Source: Siniperca chuatsi
Taxonomy: Eukaryota > Chordata > Actinopteri > Centrarchiformes > Sinipercidae
DNA: 64,000 nt
Assembly (NCBI RefSeq): GCF_020085105.1
Contig: NC_058042.1
Coordinates: 15,082,501-15,146,500 of the forward strand
Reading direction: 5' to 3'
Below the pieces are notes generated by a model. The model was not told the origin of the DNA and made no database searches. It saw only the letters and a list, made by a program, of their open reading frames with translations. The stretch's first letter is position 1. The number at the start of each line of letters is the position of its first letter. The translations under genes were made by a program, and so were the position numbers. This document shows, one piece after another, positions 48,101 through 60,008 of the stretch.

Positions 48101-51100
48101 GCACAAAAAACAGGAGGAAGAGGAGGAGGAAATAAAGAAGGTAAATAAAAGAAGGTAAGACAGTAAAGCCCCAAACCAACCGGCAGGTGTGCTATTGCTG
48201 CTCTCACAAACAGAGAGAAAGTGACAGACAGAGAGAGAGGAAGTGTGTGTGAGACTGTGTATATGTGTGTGTGTTTGTGGAGATAGCGTTCGCACAGCCG
48301 TGTTGGTTATCAGATACAAATCAAAACAGCAATTACAGAAGGTAATAATTGCCTTTTCTCTTTTAAACACAGCAAATCAAAAGCGTGCAGATATGAATTA
48401 ACACTGTTCCTGCACTCTTAACATCTATATGAAGCTCTATTAGGAGGGTCTAGAGGTTTTTTTGGATGTTGTTTGTTTCTTCTTACATTTACCAAAAGAA
48501 AGACAGATGGTAAAGGCTCCCATTTCTAAAAGCATTACAGCGAACAAAGATGACAAAGTCTACAATTCAGGTTGTGTGTATGGGCACTGCTCTTACCACC
48601 TTCCTTGTTCATGTCACAGTCTAAACGCTATTACCAGGAAACGACATGCTGGAAAACAATCAGCAACATTCACAGAGGCAGGGGAGGGGATAAAGCCCCT
48701 AGCAAGGATTTAAACTGTGCACTTGGGGTTTCTTCACTGGGCTGCAAAGTCACTGTTTGGAATTAAACAGCTTAGATCAACATGGAAGCAGTTTTACACA
48801 GCTAATGTGTTTGATTAGTTCATCAGTAATTCTGATCTTGGCGTGGGCCCTACACTTGTTAAGAACTTACACTGCTTATTTTTTGGAGTACTTTGTAATC
48901 TTTCAAAATCAACCCTTCTGTATAACTTTTAAGCTGAGCTACTGCCCCTCTCTCCATCTGCTATCGACCAGAGGAAATGATCTTAACCCTTATTACATTT
49001 CCAAGTGTGAGACTGGATGTTTGCCCAAGCCACTGCGCAGAGCTGAAACCGCTAAGACAGTATTAGTAAAAAATAAAAATAAAAAAGAGCAGAGAAAACA
49101 GCCCAAAGGGAAGAGTCTTTTTACGGTTTTCGTTTTTTAAAGTTTCCTCCTCCGTGATCAGCTCTCACGCAAGACAGAAATCTGAGGCTTTCAACAACAT
49201 CTACTGCTCTACTGAGGAGGAGCTGTGCAGGGAGGGTATAGTGTGAGTGGGGGGTGAAGCTGCATAAATATTACATCAAAGAGTGAACATCATGCCAAAA
49301 AGATCTGCATAAATAACCTATACAGCCTTGCTACAATTTACTTGGCATACTTCTTTTTGCTCAGTTCAGCACCACAGGGTCTAAGTGCGTACCTGTGCTT
49401 GTATGTGCTACATGTGAGCTTGTTCGGGTTGATCTGGAGCAAACTGTGTGTGTGGTCAGATTTGAGTGCTGTGTCCATTTCAGTGACAAAGATTAAATGT
49501 TGTTTGCTTCACAGCTACTCATTTGTCCACGAGGGACAAATCAAGGACAACTTTTTGTTCAATGAACCTGTTCAAAGTAGGGGAAAGCAGTAAAAGGTGA
49601 TCACTGTTGCCATGGTTTCATCCTGACAAGACTTTTTGAAGGGAAGGCAATTGTGTATAGTGAGTGAGTGAGTGAGAGAAGAACCAAACACAGATCACAC
49701 ATATGTGAAATGATGCCAATAGACATCCTCATTGTGGTGAAGAGGGCTTTAAGACTTTCAGACCGTGCTCTGTCACTCTTCCTGTTGCTCTTTTCTTTGT
49801 TTCCGAATGCCCTTTGATTGGGTTGTGACCCCTCAGTTATTACTACAAAATGTGATTCCACTTATTTAATTATCCACTGATTTTTTGAAGTGGGGTTGTA
49901 CGAGATACTTATCCCTAGTCAGTGTATTACTTGTAGAAATGCGTGTGACAACATTTGACAAAGTTTGACTTATCAAAATAAGTATTGTTTTGGTATCTGT
50001 ATCAAAATTCTAGTATGTTATTGCCCATTATTGCTCATATTCCAACAGGTCAACAGATTCCAACATTAAATTTTTTTGCATAATTATATAAACACATGCA
50101 GGCAGCAGTAGCCATTTCTAGCCTTCAATCACAATTTGATATACATTAAGACTAATTTTTGAGCCTACACGAGGACCACTAACCCTCAATCCTAAGTAGA
50201 GGTGTGACAGATTACAGTACACTGAAGCATGTAAAATTAAAAGGATAGGGCTGAGCGGGAGGTCTATTGAAGTATTAAGACAGGGCCTTAATCATCTGAG
50301 TCTGTCCCTGAATCAAAGCACAGACTAGAGTTTGTTGAAACTGGCTGCTATTTACTTTTTCATGTCATTCTGATGTGTGCTGATATCATGCCCCTGGAAC
50401 CTGATCATGAAACCTGACCTAAAATTTAAACAAACTTAAGACACATACAGTACAACATACAATACAATATTCTCTGCCTCTCTTTCTCTACTCTTTTATT
50501 TCCTGACGTATCCCACTGGACAACCACACTCTCGTGTATCCATCTCATCAGTGACAAGTCTTATTACAGTATGTAACTTTCTAAAAGTAGACTACTACAA
50601 GGGAGGTCATTTAATATTTAGAAATACAGCCAAGCGTGTGTTCACAAGAGAAGGAGATAAAAGAGACTGGTGTCTGGGTAGCAACTGTGCACCAAAACAT
50701 CAGCGCTGCATTATGTCATCATGTCACAAAACACTGTGCTTTGATCACACAGTCCATGACTTTTTGGGAAATTTTGAGTAGCTGTTTCTATAAAGTTGGA
50801 AACAAGCACTTTGGGCAGAGTAACGGTGATGAAGAGAGCAATCAAGCTAATCAAAACTAATATGAGTCGAGCTCCTCTATGCTGCACTGGTACCATCCAC
50901 AGTATTTCTCTGAAACTGCACTGGAATATCATCATCACAACAACATTAGTGAACAGCAGGGAACGAGTGTCAACAAGGGAAATATGAGGTTCACATGCCA
51001 ACAGTCCCATTATCCAGCCAGCTGTGTCAAATACATGCCCTGCAGCCCAATCTGGCCAAGTTCTTTATCTGCCCTAAAAGACCACTCATGCCTAATATAT

Positions 51101-54100
51101 GACTATAATGTTTTGCTCTAGACGCAAACAGCACTGATGTCCATGTACATTTCATTAGGAGCAAAATGGACCAGAACTTAAACTTTATAATACCTCATGT
51201 TAACTATAAGGTACAAATGATAAAACATTTAAACAATATGCTGAAATTGCGGGGTTTCACTTCTTTGCTTGAGTTTGTCCATCTATTTTCCCTTCCAGAT
51301 ATCCACAGTAATGTAGAATTGAATTCAGATGCTGTTTGACAAATACGATCAAACATGCAGTATTAGCCATGTAAAACCACTGGATTACCAATGCAGCATA
51401 AATACGATGACTGTAACATTATGCTGGCAGAAGAGACAGACCTGCCGTCATATAAAATGCTCTTTCAGAGTGGGAGAGCAAACCATCAGCCCTGTTGGGA
51501 TGTTGTCTCCTGGGGTTTGAACAAACACAACTCAACAACACCTATAAAGCCCGGGCCACACTGCCTACCTGAGCAGGCCGGAACCTCTTGCTTTTCATTT
51601 CCATATCAATGTCTATATCTGTAGAATATGTCACAGACATATTGTTTAACTACTCAACACTTCCTGTATCCGTTTCAAATTAAAAGCCCTCTAGCATTTC
51701 TGTGGACAGAATCCCTTTTCTGTCTAAACTAAATATAAATGAAATTCATAATGAAATGAAATGAAACACTATTATTGTTGGCCATTATCAAAGACAACCT
51801 CAGTGTAGAAAGATAGGGCTGGCAGTAGCAGCGCTGCAGCAGCAACAGTGTCTGTGTGGACACCACATGAGTGCGAGCCGCAGCAGTTCACCAGAGTTAG
51901 GACTTTTTGGGGGCCAGAAAATACATTTAGATAGTGATTCCTGAGGACCTAGAAAGGTTTCTGGAAAAGTTACTGCAGTGGAAAACAGCTATTTGAAAGC
52001 CTATTCCCCTCTAACTTCTTCCAGGCTCTTACGCCCGGGCCACACTGCCTACCTCTACCTGTGCATGACGGCTCATCGCCGCTCTGTCTCTCATTGGCAT
52101 TGCTAGCTCTTTCTTGGCTCGTTCACTCTCTCTACTTCCTCTTTTTTTGAACTAGTGGGAAAACCAACAACATAACTTTGTTTTTAATGTTAACAAAACA
52201 ACAAGAAATGTCCACCCCTTATCCTAATATTAATACTTGTGGTGCCCAATACTTCCTTATTTTGTGAATGAAGCTGTACACAAGCAGCTGTATTGTCTGC
52301 ATTTTATCAATCAGAAACATTTAGCCCTGCAAATTATACCCCGATAGTTCGTGAACAGATCAGAAAGTACTACCCCCGGAGCACTGACTCTTTTTACACT
52401 GGGAACGATCGCACAGAAAATACATTTAGTCTCTGGTTCAAAATGCAGGTAAAGTTCCTGAGTTCCTCAAAAACCTCTTGGTTCCCTGGGAAAGTTCCTG
52501 CAGTCAAAACAGCCAATTAGGTCCAGAGGTTAGTTCCTGAGTTTGGTTCCTGGGACTTTTTGGTCAAAAATGGTGAAGCATCCTTTTTTAAATGTGTGCA
52601 ACTCCTCCAGAGGAAAACAACAGCATAACAGAAAAAAACGTAGCATGCTGATTGTGGAGAAGTATGAACATGGATATCTTCGGGCCAAAAACTAAACACA
52701 ATGTGTGTGTGTTTGCGTGTGTGAGTCAGTGTGAGTGGGTGTGTTTTTGAGTACCTTGACCCTGCTAACAGCCTCCTGCGCCTGCATCATGCGTATGTTC
52801 TTGGAGGGGTTCCTCTCAGACAGCAGCTGAGTGGAGCCCAGGTAGTTAGCAGCAAAGATAATTCCATCAATCAGGTCTTCTGGTTCACAGGGTCCTGGGA
52901 CTGGGCCAGGGAAATGCAGAGAAGATGGTGATTAATGGGGAGACACGGGGAAGGACAGAGTGCGGTTAGACTGAAAGGGTCGGGTGTGTGGCGGAAAAGA
53001 TATTGTAATCACTGCAGCCAACGTGCTGTGTGGAAAACAGAGCCAAACACTGTTGCTCTGGAGATGGAGAGATGATGATAACAGGCTGGTTGGGATTGAA
53101 CAGTGAGATGGCCACTGGCTGTGAGCTGATGGAGGTGTAGTGCTGGTGGGAGGCTGAGATTAATCTGCATCTGTGATATGTAGATGTGGACTCTCAGACA
53201 TCCACTCAGGGACACAATGCTCAGTTATGATCTGAAGGAGCAGACAGGCAGCTAAGCCCCTCACACATTATTAAGCCGAGCATCTGCCCAGAGGCAGGGA
53301 AAGGCACTGGAAGAGTTATATCAGGCCTGTGATATGACAGACTGATGGCAAAGTAACACTTGGAATGGTTCCATGCAATTACAATATTTTGATTTCATCA
53401 CCAAACAGGTGTGCAGACAGATTAACTTACCATCGACAAAGCTGGGGAACGATGCAACCTTTTTTGTTGGCTGGAAGACAAAAGCAGGATATGACAGATA
53501 AGTGGTTGTGAATATGTTTACAATGAATCAAGCATTTCTCTCCAGTCTCAAATAAACCAAAGTTTCATTATGTTTGTTAATGTTGTCAGGTGTTACGCCT
53601 AAACTACTGTATTCAAACAGCATGTGTCAGTTCATGGAATCAAGCAGCAAATCCTATAGATTTCGTTTTAAAGAGCACCTGCCCGGATTTTTGACCAGAC
53701 AGTCTGAGAAAGGACAGGTTACATTTTATTGCATTTTAAATCTGCGTTTGCAAAACAGTTACTGTGATTCATCTCTGACCTTCCACAATCATATAAGCTG
53801 ACCCTCCTACCATGCGAGACATGATGCCCTTCAACTATTTTGGATGGTAGTTGGTTTTCACAAACTGCCATGACAAAACAAATCCTGCATGAACAGTATG
53901 AGTGACTTGATGCTTAAAATTTGACATGATATGCTATGAAAGCGGTTTAAGAAGTTGCCCTGCTACTACAATAACTGTGTTTTGTTTTCATGACTTCCCC
54001 ATTATCGCCATCAATGATTGTTCTACCTGACTGCAGAGATGCAAAACGAACCTCCTCATATGGTTTAAAAGATTCATGACACATAATTTACAACATTTAG

Positions 54101-57100
54101 TCAGGTATGAACACAAAAAGGCTACACATGTGAAAGTAGATTACATTTAGTACATTTGAAAAGAAGCAAAATTAAGGTAAATTACAAACAAGGCAGCAAC
54201 CCCATTAGAATTCTAGAATGACATTCTTGATCCCTTTGGTGTTTTTGCTTAGAATTGGCATCATAAATATTCAGATATTTCTGTTATATTCCAACAATGT
54301 CCTGTCCCACAACCACACAGTTACATGCATTTACACCTTGGTACTTCTCCTGCTGCAGAAACTGGGTATACTGAGTGTGCCTTGCTCAAGGGCGCTGCAA
54401 AAGTGGGTGTGGAGACAGTGCAAAGCGTTACTCATCCACTTCACACATTGAGATCGCTGTGGGAGGTGGGACAGAGAGGATGTAAAGGAAGGAGGAGGAA
54501 GCCATAGGCAAGAGATGGCCACAGAGAGAGCTCATCCCACTGGATCTATTGGATCCTCTAACCTGCTCACTACACATTCAGAAAGTTAATCTGCCCAGGG
54601 ACAGAGAGGTGTGGTTGGAGCCTGTACAGGAAGCATCAACTGCAGACATCTCAGTGAAAAATTGCTCTCATAAAACCGCAAGCACACAAGCTGCTCAATT
54701 ACCAGAACACTATCACGCCGTAAGCAGAGGACATGAGCTGAGGTTGTAATTACACAATTACTAATTTGCTCAGACAGGCACACACACACACACACACACA
54801 CACAACAACAATCCTGTGTCTAAAGTGTAAATGACCTTGCAACAGATCTAAAGGACGATGAAGGAAACAATGCGACAGAACATCCAGCAACATCTTACCT
54901 CTGGTACATTGTTGTTCTCCAGGGGAATGTTGAGGTCGGAGCGCTGCTGTTTTCTGGGCTGCTCTGCACCATTGCTCACCTGGCAGGTCGACACAGAAGA
55001 ACAGGTCCGAGCAGATAAGAATTAGAATACGATAAAACTGAATACTAAGAGAGCGATATTGTATAGGTCAAACACATGGAAAACATTTTCTTTCTGTTTC
55101 CAGTTGGAATGGGCCACAGAGGTTCAGGTTGGAGGAAAAGTCATGTGACGGACGTGTGATGGTTTGAAAGGCATGCTAGAAACAAGGTGTGTGTGAGACT
55201 CCGGCACTGTCAGAACCATTTGGACTAATAATGACAAATAAATCTACAAATAAAATTAAAGATCTTAAGAGTGAAGCATTCTTTTGAAGAAAACAAGCGG
55301 TCTGGTTTCAAACTGCTGTAAGCTGCCACATGGTTCAGTTCTGCCTTTTACTTGTCCTCCATCTAGCTCTTTTGTCTCATCTCTCATCACATTTAGGGGC
55401 ATCCAGCATATAATCACGCAGAAGAAGGATTACATTTATTACCCTGGATATCCATCTTGTAGTCCACAACTGCTCAACAACATTGAGTCATGTAACTGGC
55501 TGAAATTAAATCCTCCTGCCAATAAAACCCTTTCCTCCTTGGTGTGGCAGTAAAAAAGTGAAATTCAGAAGAAACAGCCCATACTGTTGTGCATCTGGAA
55601 TTGAAATGAATTACCACAAACATGACATTAGTGGCCTCCTTAGCAAAAAGAGAGCTAAACGTTAAGTCCTGATCAGTATTCATCATGCTGCCCAACTCAG
55701 TTGTGCAAACAACCATTAAATTAATGAGATCCGTGTTGTTGTTTGGTGAGATGGCATGCTAAACTGTGATGTTCTACAAAGCTACATTCCTGTACAGAAT
55801 CCCAAGTGAATCCAGTCAAACCTTGTACATGCGTTTATCTGGAAAAAGGAAATCATAAAGAGATTACATGTAGAACTTCATCATGCATAAATCAGCACCA
55901 CATCAATTTTAATCCATTAACAATTAACACTCACAAGACCACCACTGAGTGGACTGGCAGCTTTTGCCAACGTGTACATGTGTAAATCTGTCCATAACAG
56001 GACAGATTTAGCAGGATTCTTTTGTAATATTCTGATATTGCACTCCGGTAATGCAGTCTAAATGTTTAGGCTGCAAAAGCCCTTGACCATTGTCTCATTG
56101 GTGAACATATCAACATGTCACAATTAAGACTGACATACTGATGTTTAAAACATATAGCACCATTTAACATAAGATCACAATACTGTGTTATATGCTTTGC
56201 TTGCTCACCAACAGAATGTGTTTTGTAGGTGACCTCCCTCTGTTTTGTAACTCTTCTTTTAACATAATCATTTGGCAGCAAAGCTTTTATCAAAATAATT
56301 GTTGTCCTGGTTCATTCAAAGGTCATGTTGAAGTGTTGTACAGAGAACATTTCATTTGATAACAGAGCATGAAACGACCGAATCATCTGAGTGAGTCTGG
56401 GAGTCATCTAGATCTGCAGTGTACTGTACATTCTTCCAATTTAATCTAGTTATACTGTCTGACCCAGTTCTGTTCTACAAATGAGCTACACAGTGAATGT
56501 ACAAGCACATGTGCACACTGTGGAGCAGGTGTGTATCAGCATGCCGCCCACAGGAGACTATCTCTGTTCTCCTTTTACCATCTGACTTTTAGAAGATGGA
56601 GGAGCGCTGCATGTATTGAGTATTCATCCAGGTCTGTGAGAGGGAGAGAGATGAGGAGGGGGACATCTCAAGGTAACAAGGGGGAGGGGAAAGGCTCCAG
56701 CTATTCTCTGGATGGCGATGAGCAACATGTCACCTGTAACTCATCTCCAGCTCCTCACCACAAAGCTCAAAGTCTCTGCCACCGAGCATTAAAATAGCCT
56801 GTATATACAGTATATTTGACCAGACCTGACCAGATTTGCATTAATAGGTTGATATTGTTGTTAGTCTTTTCATCTATGTGCCTTTCCTATCACAGTATGA
56901 AAAAGCACAGGTGTGAATAATAAAATTTATGACAGCTGAATTCCATTTAGCTAACTCAGTTTCAGGGTCTTGGTATTGTGCATGTTGGCTAACTGACACA
57001 CTGTCATGACTTACTGGGGCACTTGAATAGAACAGAGCCATCGTTAATGTTATTAGTAACACCTGTGCTTTTCCTACAATCTAAATGTCTGTTGTGAAAA

Positions 57101-60008
57101 AGAACTATTAGTTTTAAATGTAGCCTTTTTTTGAGAGAAGGGAGAGCAATAATCATTTCTGAAATAGAAATCCACGGGGATTTTCAAATTGCAAGGGCTG
57201 CCAATTTAATTAGGCTATAACACCAATTTAAGGATATTTCCCCAAATCATTTAGCCTCCTTTTTATAATCCTAATTGTGTTGGTGTTATGTTCATGTTTT
57301 GGAAAAAACAAACCAACAGGGATGCTGGTATTGTAAGTTGGTAATGTAGACATAATGTAAAAATAACAATGTTGTTATGACCCTGGGTCATATTTGTTTT
57401 GATGTTTTTATGAAACAGATCTTTCTCTCTCTCTTCTCCTTTTGCTAAGAATTTGTGCATGTTTGTGAGTAAGGGTGATGAGAAACAGGTGGTGCCCTGT
57501 GATTGGTCCATCCGAAATGCTCTCCTTCACCTCTGCCACTTCCAACAATAAGCCAGCACCTAGTTCTGTGTGTTGCTATGAGAGTTTTCTGTAAGTCGAG
57601 TATTCTGACCTGGAACTAAAACGTTTGTGTAGATTTGTGTTAGGAATTTAGTAACTTTGTTAGGACTTGTGTTAGCTCAAAATGCTTATTTGTAAATTGT
57701 TTGTTGTAAATAGTACACTGTAAATATGGAGCACCTATATTAGCAGTTTGGTAGGACTGAGATGCCCTTTTTGTTTGTTGTTAAACATTTTTCTCCTGTT
57801 TTTCAGTTTAGGAGCTTAGGTTAGAGACTTGTCATTTGTTTAAATTTTGTTTTTGTTAGGCAAGTTTAGGGTTTTATTAGTGGGCAATGCTCAGCTCTTA
57901 AGTTTGAATAAACTGCTATTTTGAACATTAAGTCATACTGTGCAGCTGGCTTTTCTAGGGAATGGGAAGAGTGGGGAGTCACACATCGTGGGTTTCTTCT
58001 AGACATAACAATGTTCACAGCTTTAACCTCTCAAAAAAAGCTCACCTGCTCCTGTGTCCATCGCTGCCTGTCTTCAGGGGAGCGTGGATGTGCCTTGATG
58101 CCCCTCTGGAGGTCAGGATTGTTGTGGTGCATGGAGGGCAGATTCAGGGACTTGGGCCTGCTGTCGTGGCGATGGTGAGCTGGTGGGTAGGGGGCTGCGT
58201 CAGGCTTGGGGTGAGGGTAGTCACTTGGTGCAGGGTCCTGTGCCAGCTCCTCTGGGCTTTGGTCAGTGCCACTGCTTAGACTCCCCATGCTCATACTCAT
58301 CTTGATCTCCGCAACAATTTGGTCAATGTCCTCCTCCGCCTCCTCCCCCGTCTCCCCCTCTACCACCAACACCTTACGGCTACGGTACGGAGAGACTCGC
58401 ACTGAGTTCCCATTGTCCTCTGGGGCATAGTAGTCTCCAGTGTAGGCCCTTCCATGCCTCTCCTCCTCGTCACCTTCTTCATCTTCTTCCTCATTAGGGC
58501 AGTACTCCTCGCTCTCTGCCTCCTCCTCTTCCTCTCGGGTGTGCAGGGTGTCTTGCAGGGAGGGTTGGTGGTGGAGATGACGGTGATGGTGATGGTCCAG
58601 GATGGGTTCTGGTCTCCCACTGTATATCTGTTCGTCCGGATCTTGCTCCACCACCTCGCAACGAACCTCCCCCTCTCCCTCAGGCCACTCCTCCGCCCTG
58701 TGCCTCTCTTGCCCTGCCCACTGCTCCTGCCTGACCTGGCCCTCCTCTCTCCACGCTTCCCTTTCCTCCTCATCTCCCTCTGTCCACTCTTCCCTCACCT
58801 CTTCCTCCTCTTCTCTCCACTCTTCCCTCACTGCCCCTTCTCCCTCCTCATCTTCCACCCATTCTTCTTCTCTCACCTCTCCCTCAACCTCTCCCTCCTC
58901 GGCCCACCCTTCCACAGCCTCCTGGCATTCATCAGTGTGGGCTCCGCCCGGCTGCATAGTGCCGGTGCAGTCCCCTTGGCTGTGGCTGTGGTTGCAGTCG
59001 CCCTGGCTACTGCAATCCATACCTTCCAGGTAGCTGTCATCCTCTGGGCAATAGCGGATGTAGTAAGTCACACCTTCATCCTCCTCTGCCAGCCCTGCAG
59101 GGATTTATGATTACAAATAGACATAATTCTTAATACCCGGGGCTTCTTTATTAAAATCACAATAAGCACAGAATTACTAAACATTCACAGGTACTTATTA
59201 GAGATGGGAATCAATCATCAGTTCCCATTTTCCCGCCTTTGTAAAGAATCTTACTCATGTCTCTTGCAGATAGCTACTGGGATACGTGGAACTTTAGTGA
59301 TGCTGCAAAGGAAAAGATGTTTGAAATTATGGGGATATTTTGCCAATTTGCACCCTTGCTCGAATTCACACATAAAAAAAGCATGATTTCATGCTGTTAC
59401 ATATATTTCACTTTTGCTCAGCTCAAATGTACTCTTTTTTGAATGAATGGAGAGGAAAGAATGGATAATGGAAGATTGGATAATGGAGGGGCAAGAATAA
59501 AATCTCTGATAATAATCAAATATGTATTATTCACATGATTAACATCATACTCACCGTCATCATAGTCTTCCTCGTCATCTGATGTGTTATTAATGTAGTC
59601 AGAGCTGGAGTCGTCATCCAGGCTGTCAGCTCCAGCGTGGAAGTCTGCCCGGTCATGGTCATCTTGGTCATGTTCATGTTCTGGCGTGGAGGGTGTTGCT
59701 GGCCGCTGATCCTCCACTTCTGCATCTGCTTGGTTGCTGTACCGCTTCACTTCAACCTTTGCATCTACATCCACTTCTGGACGGTTGCAACTCACGTCTT
59801 TAGACTTGGGAGAAGAATATTGTGCCTTACAGGAACGGGGGAGGGGTTTCGGATCATGTGACTCTTTGGGGTAGCGGACTGGACGTTGCTGAGGGGAGAG
59901 GGCTTTCAGATCGCATGACTCTGTAGGATGAGGTGTGGGACAGGAGGCGGGGCCTGGAGCAGCCATACTGTTTCCTCCGCTGGTCCCCGGCCTCTTCCTA
60001 TGAGCCAT
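37138..60008 (-). CDS. apba2: Amyloid-beta precursor protein-binding family A member 2 (Mint2/X11-beta)
   Basis: A neuronal adaptor that binds the APP tail and Munc18-1 at synapses and in the secretory pathway. Thirteen coding exons (60008-59555, 59094-58046, 54979-54899, 53470-53431, 52900-52755, 48043-48008, 46423-46337, 44156-43971, 41926-41747, 40495-40283, 40133-40014, 39070-38930, 37209-37138) join in phase to 934 aa (human 749). Order: a Munc18-binding type region around [10 protein letters not shown] and [19 protein letters not shown] (about 140-175); a long acidic insert; [17 protein letters not shown]; a PTB domain from [18 protein letters not shown] (about 546-720); PDZ1 (about 762-845); PDZ2 (about 847-920); and a C-terminal PMYI that in this family folds back on PDZ1. 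Wording such as SEGDAQ-like [11 protein letters not shown] and ELQLEK fits APBA2, not APBA1. The start was chosen at MAHRK, the conserved start with A at -3. An in-frame ATG lies seven codons upstream. Confidence 0.96.
37290..37570. repeat. Repeat with telomere-like GGTTAG motifs in apba2 last intron
   Basis: It contains scattered 'ggttaggg' units, including 'ggggttagggttaggc' near 37498-37513, next to a short (GT)n and 'gggacttgcattttgttccc'-like sequence on the minus strand. Similar mixed repeats are common in fish. This is not a telomere. Confidence 0.4.
38834..38915. repeat. Pure (TG)41 microsatellite beside PDZ2 exon
   Basis: An uninterrupted 82-bp run. In the apba2 transcript it is (AC)41, beginning 15 nt after the donor of the PDZ2 exon. 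Confidence 0.98.
38930..39070 (-). CDS. apba2: apba2 PDZ2 exon
   Basis: A 141-nt exon, phase 0 on both sides, encoding [20 protein letters not shown] and the rest to NSVGE. The acceptor is gcccgtcag|ATATGC and the donor GGCGAG|gttaaa (non-ideal at +3 to +5). CA/TG repeats lie on both sides. Skipping would remove 47 residues of PDZ2 without shifting frame. Confidence 0.96.
39083..39109. repeat. (CA)13 microsatellite beside PDZ2 exon acceptor
   Basis: In the apba2 transcript this is (UG)13, ending 12 nt before the acceptor of the PDZ2 exon. Confidence 0.97.
39566..39947 (-). mobile_element. hAT-like element with 8-bp target duplication (apba2 intron)
   Basis: A 382-bp element from GATCCTTTACTT to CCACCACTG, flanked by identical ATATTACT on both sides (39558-39565 and 39948-39955). 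It is full of 'aagtaaaagta' and 'acttaagtac' motifs. Confidence 0.8.
40014..40133 (-). CDS. apba2: apba2 exon spanning PDZ1-PDZ2 boundary
   Basis: The acceptor is gtgttaaag|GGCTTG and the donor GGCATT|gtaagt. It encodes [20 protein letters not shown] and the PDZ2 carboxylate loop YQLGFS. Confidence 0.96.
40283..40495 (-). CDS. apba2: apba2 PDZ1 exon
   Basis: The acceptor is gtccacag|CTGCAG and the donor ATTAAG|gtacag. It encodes [20 protein letters not shown] and onwards to CQGIIK. Confidence 0.96.
41747..41926 (-). CDS. apba2: apba2 exon, end of PTB domain
   Basis: The acceptor is tgcccgcag|GCCCAG and the donor AAAGAG|gttggt. It encodes [20 protein letters not shown] and on to SENCKE, nearly identical to mammals. 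Confidence 0.97.
42325..42880. mobile_element. hAT-like element remnant in apba2 intron
   Basis: The left end is 'tagttattcccaaccc' and the right end 'ttgggaaccactgc', imperfect inverted ends of the same general type as 28668-28935. The interior has 'gtaccccagtgggtacttc' and long A-rich runs. Confidence 0.5.
42881..43970 (-). other. apba2 intron sequence
   Basis: No exon or RNA gene is recognised. Confidence 0.5.
43971..44156 (-). CDS. apba2: apba2 PTB exon
   Basis: The acceptor is tgcctacag|GAGACG and the donor GAAGAT|gtaagt. It encodes [20 protein letters not shown] and VFESED. Confidence 0.97.
44157..46336 (-). other. apba2 intron
   Basis: 2.2 kb without a recognised exon. A short (CA)n lies at about 45452-45468. 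Confidence 0.5.
46337..46423 (-). CDS. apba2: apba2 exon after microexon
   Basis: The acceptor is ttgccgcag|AGTGCA and the donor TCACAG|gtgagt. It encodes [20 protein letters not shown] and IKVLNADSQ. Confidence 0.95.
47409..47445. repeat. Perfect 15-bp hairpin in apba2 intron
   Basis: The arms gctagtcataacatt and aatgttatgactagc pair perfectly around a 7-nt loop. It lies 563 nt downstream of the microexon in the transcript. Confidence 0.85.
48008..48043 (-). CDS. apba2: apba2 36-nt microexon
   Basis: The acceptor is gcctgccag|AGGGTA and the donor AAGGCG|gtgtgt. It encodes the basic peptide [12 protein letters not shown] inside the PTB domain. Mammalian APBA2 has the same 12-residue segment. 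In frame on both sides, it can be skipped without harm to the frame. Confidence 0.92.
48044..52754 (-). other. apba2 4.7-kb intron
   Basis: No exon is supported. Short open frames at 48757-49140 and 50551-51010 lack motifs. Positions 49658-49676 are a (GTGA)n run. Confidence 0.45.
51549..52560. repeat. Composite interspersed repeat region in apba2 intron
   Basis: The phrase 'cccgggccacactgcctacct' begins at 51551 and recurs at 52037. The region 51900-51990 has 'ggactttttggggg' and 'cctgaggacctagaaagg' motifs that recur in altered form at 52440-52562 ('gggactttttgg', 'gttcctgag'). Repetition within the window supports interspersed or nested elements, but I cannot set exact limits. Confidence 0.45.
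52755..52900 (-). CDS. apba2: apba2 exon, start of PTB domain
   Basis: The acceptor is ctggcccag|TCCCAG and the donor GTCAAG|gtactc. It encodes [20 protein letters not shown] and on to QEAVSRVK. Confidence 0.96.
53431..53470 (-). CDS. apba2: apba2 40-nt exon
   Basis: The acceptor is gtcttccag|CCAACA and the donor TCGATG|gtaagt. It encodes [13 protein letters not shown]. Confidence 0.93.
54779..54803. repeat. (CA)n microsatellite in apba2 intron
   Basis: An uninterrupted CA run of about 12 units. Confidence 0.95.
54899..54979 (-). CDS. apba2: apba2 81-nt linker exon
   Basis: The acceptor is gacctgccag|GTGAGC and the donor CCAGAG|gtaaga. It encodes [17 protein letters not shown] then [10 protein letters not shown]. 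Confidence 0.93.
54980..58045 (-). other. apba2 3.1-kb intron
   Basis: No exon is recognised. Positions 57480-57955 include 'gaataaac' near the right end and look like a retroelement end, but I cannot place it in a family. Confidence 0.45.
58046..59094 (-). CDS. apba2: apba2 large acidic exon
   Basis: The acceptor is atccctgcag|GGCTGG and the donor GAGCAG|gtgagc (1049 nt, residues 152-501). It opens with the conserved [20 protein letters not shown] and later has [20 protein letters not shown]. In between is a Glu/Arg/Trp-rich region of about 110 residues with repeated VREEW-like units, then a His-rich HHHHRHLHH and further Glu runs. This region accounts for most of the extra length over mammals. 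Confidence 0.95.

Noticed and set aside
58454..59110. 218-codon and 143-codon open frames on the plus strand opposite the big apba2 exon
   Set aside because: They mirror the Glu-rich codons of apba2 (GAG/GAA read as CTC/TTC) and give Leu/Ser/Phe-rich low-complexity peptides. The minus-strand protein is clearly conserved.
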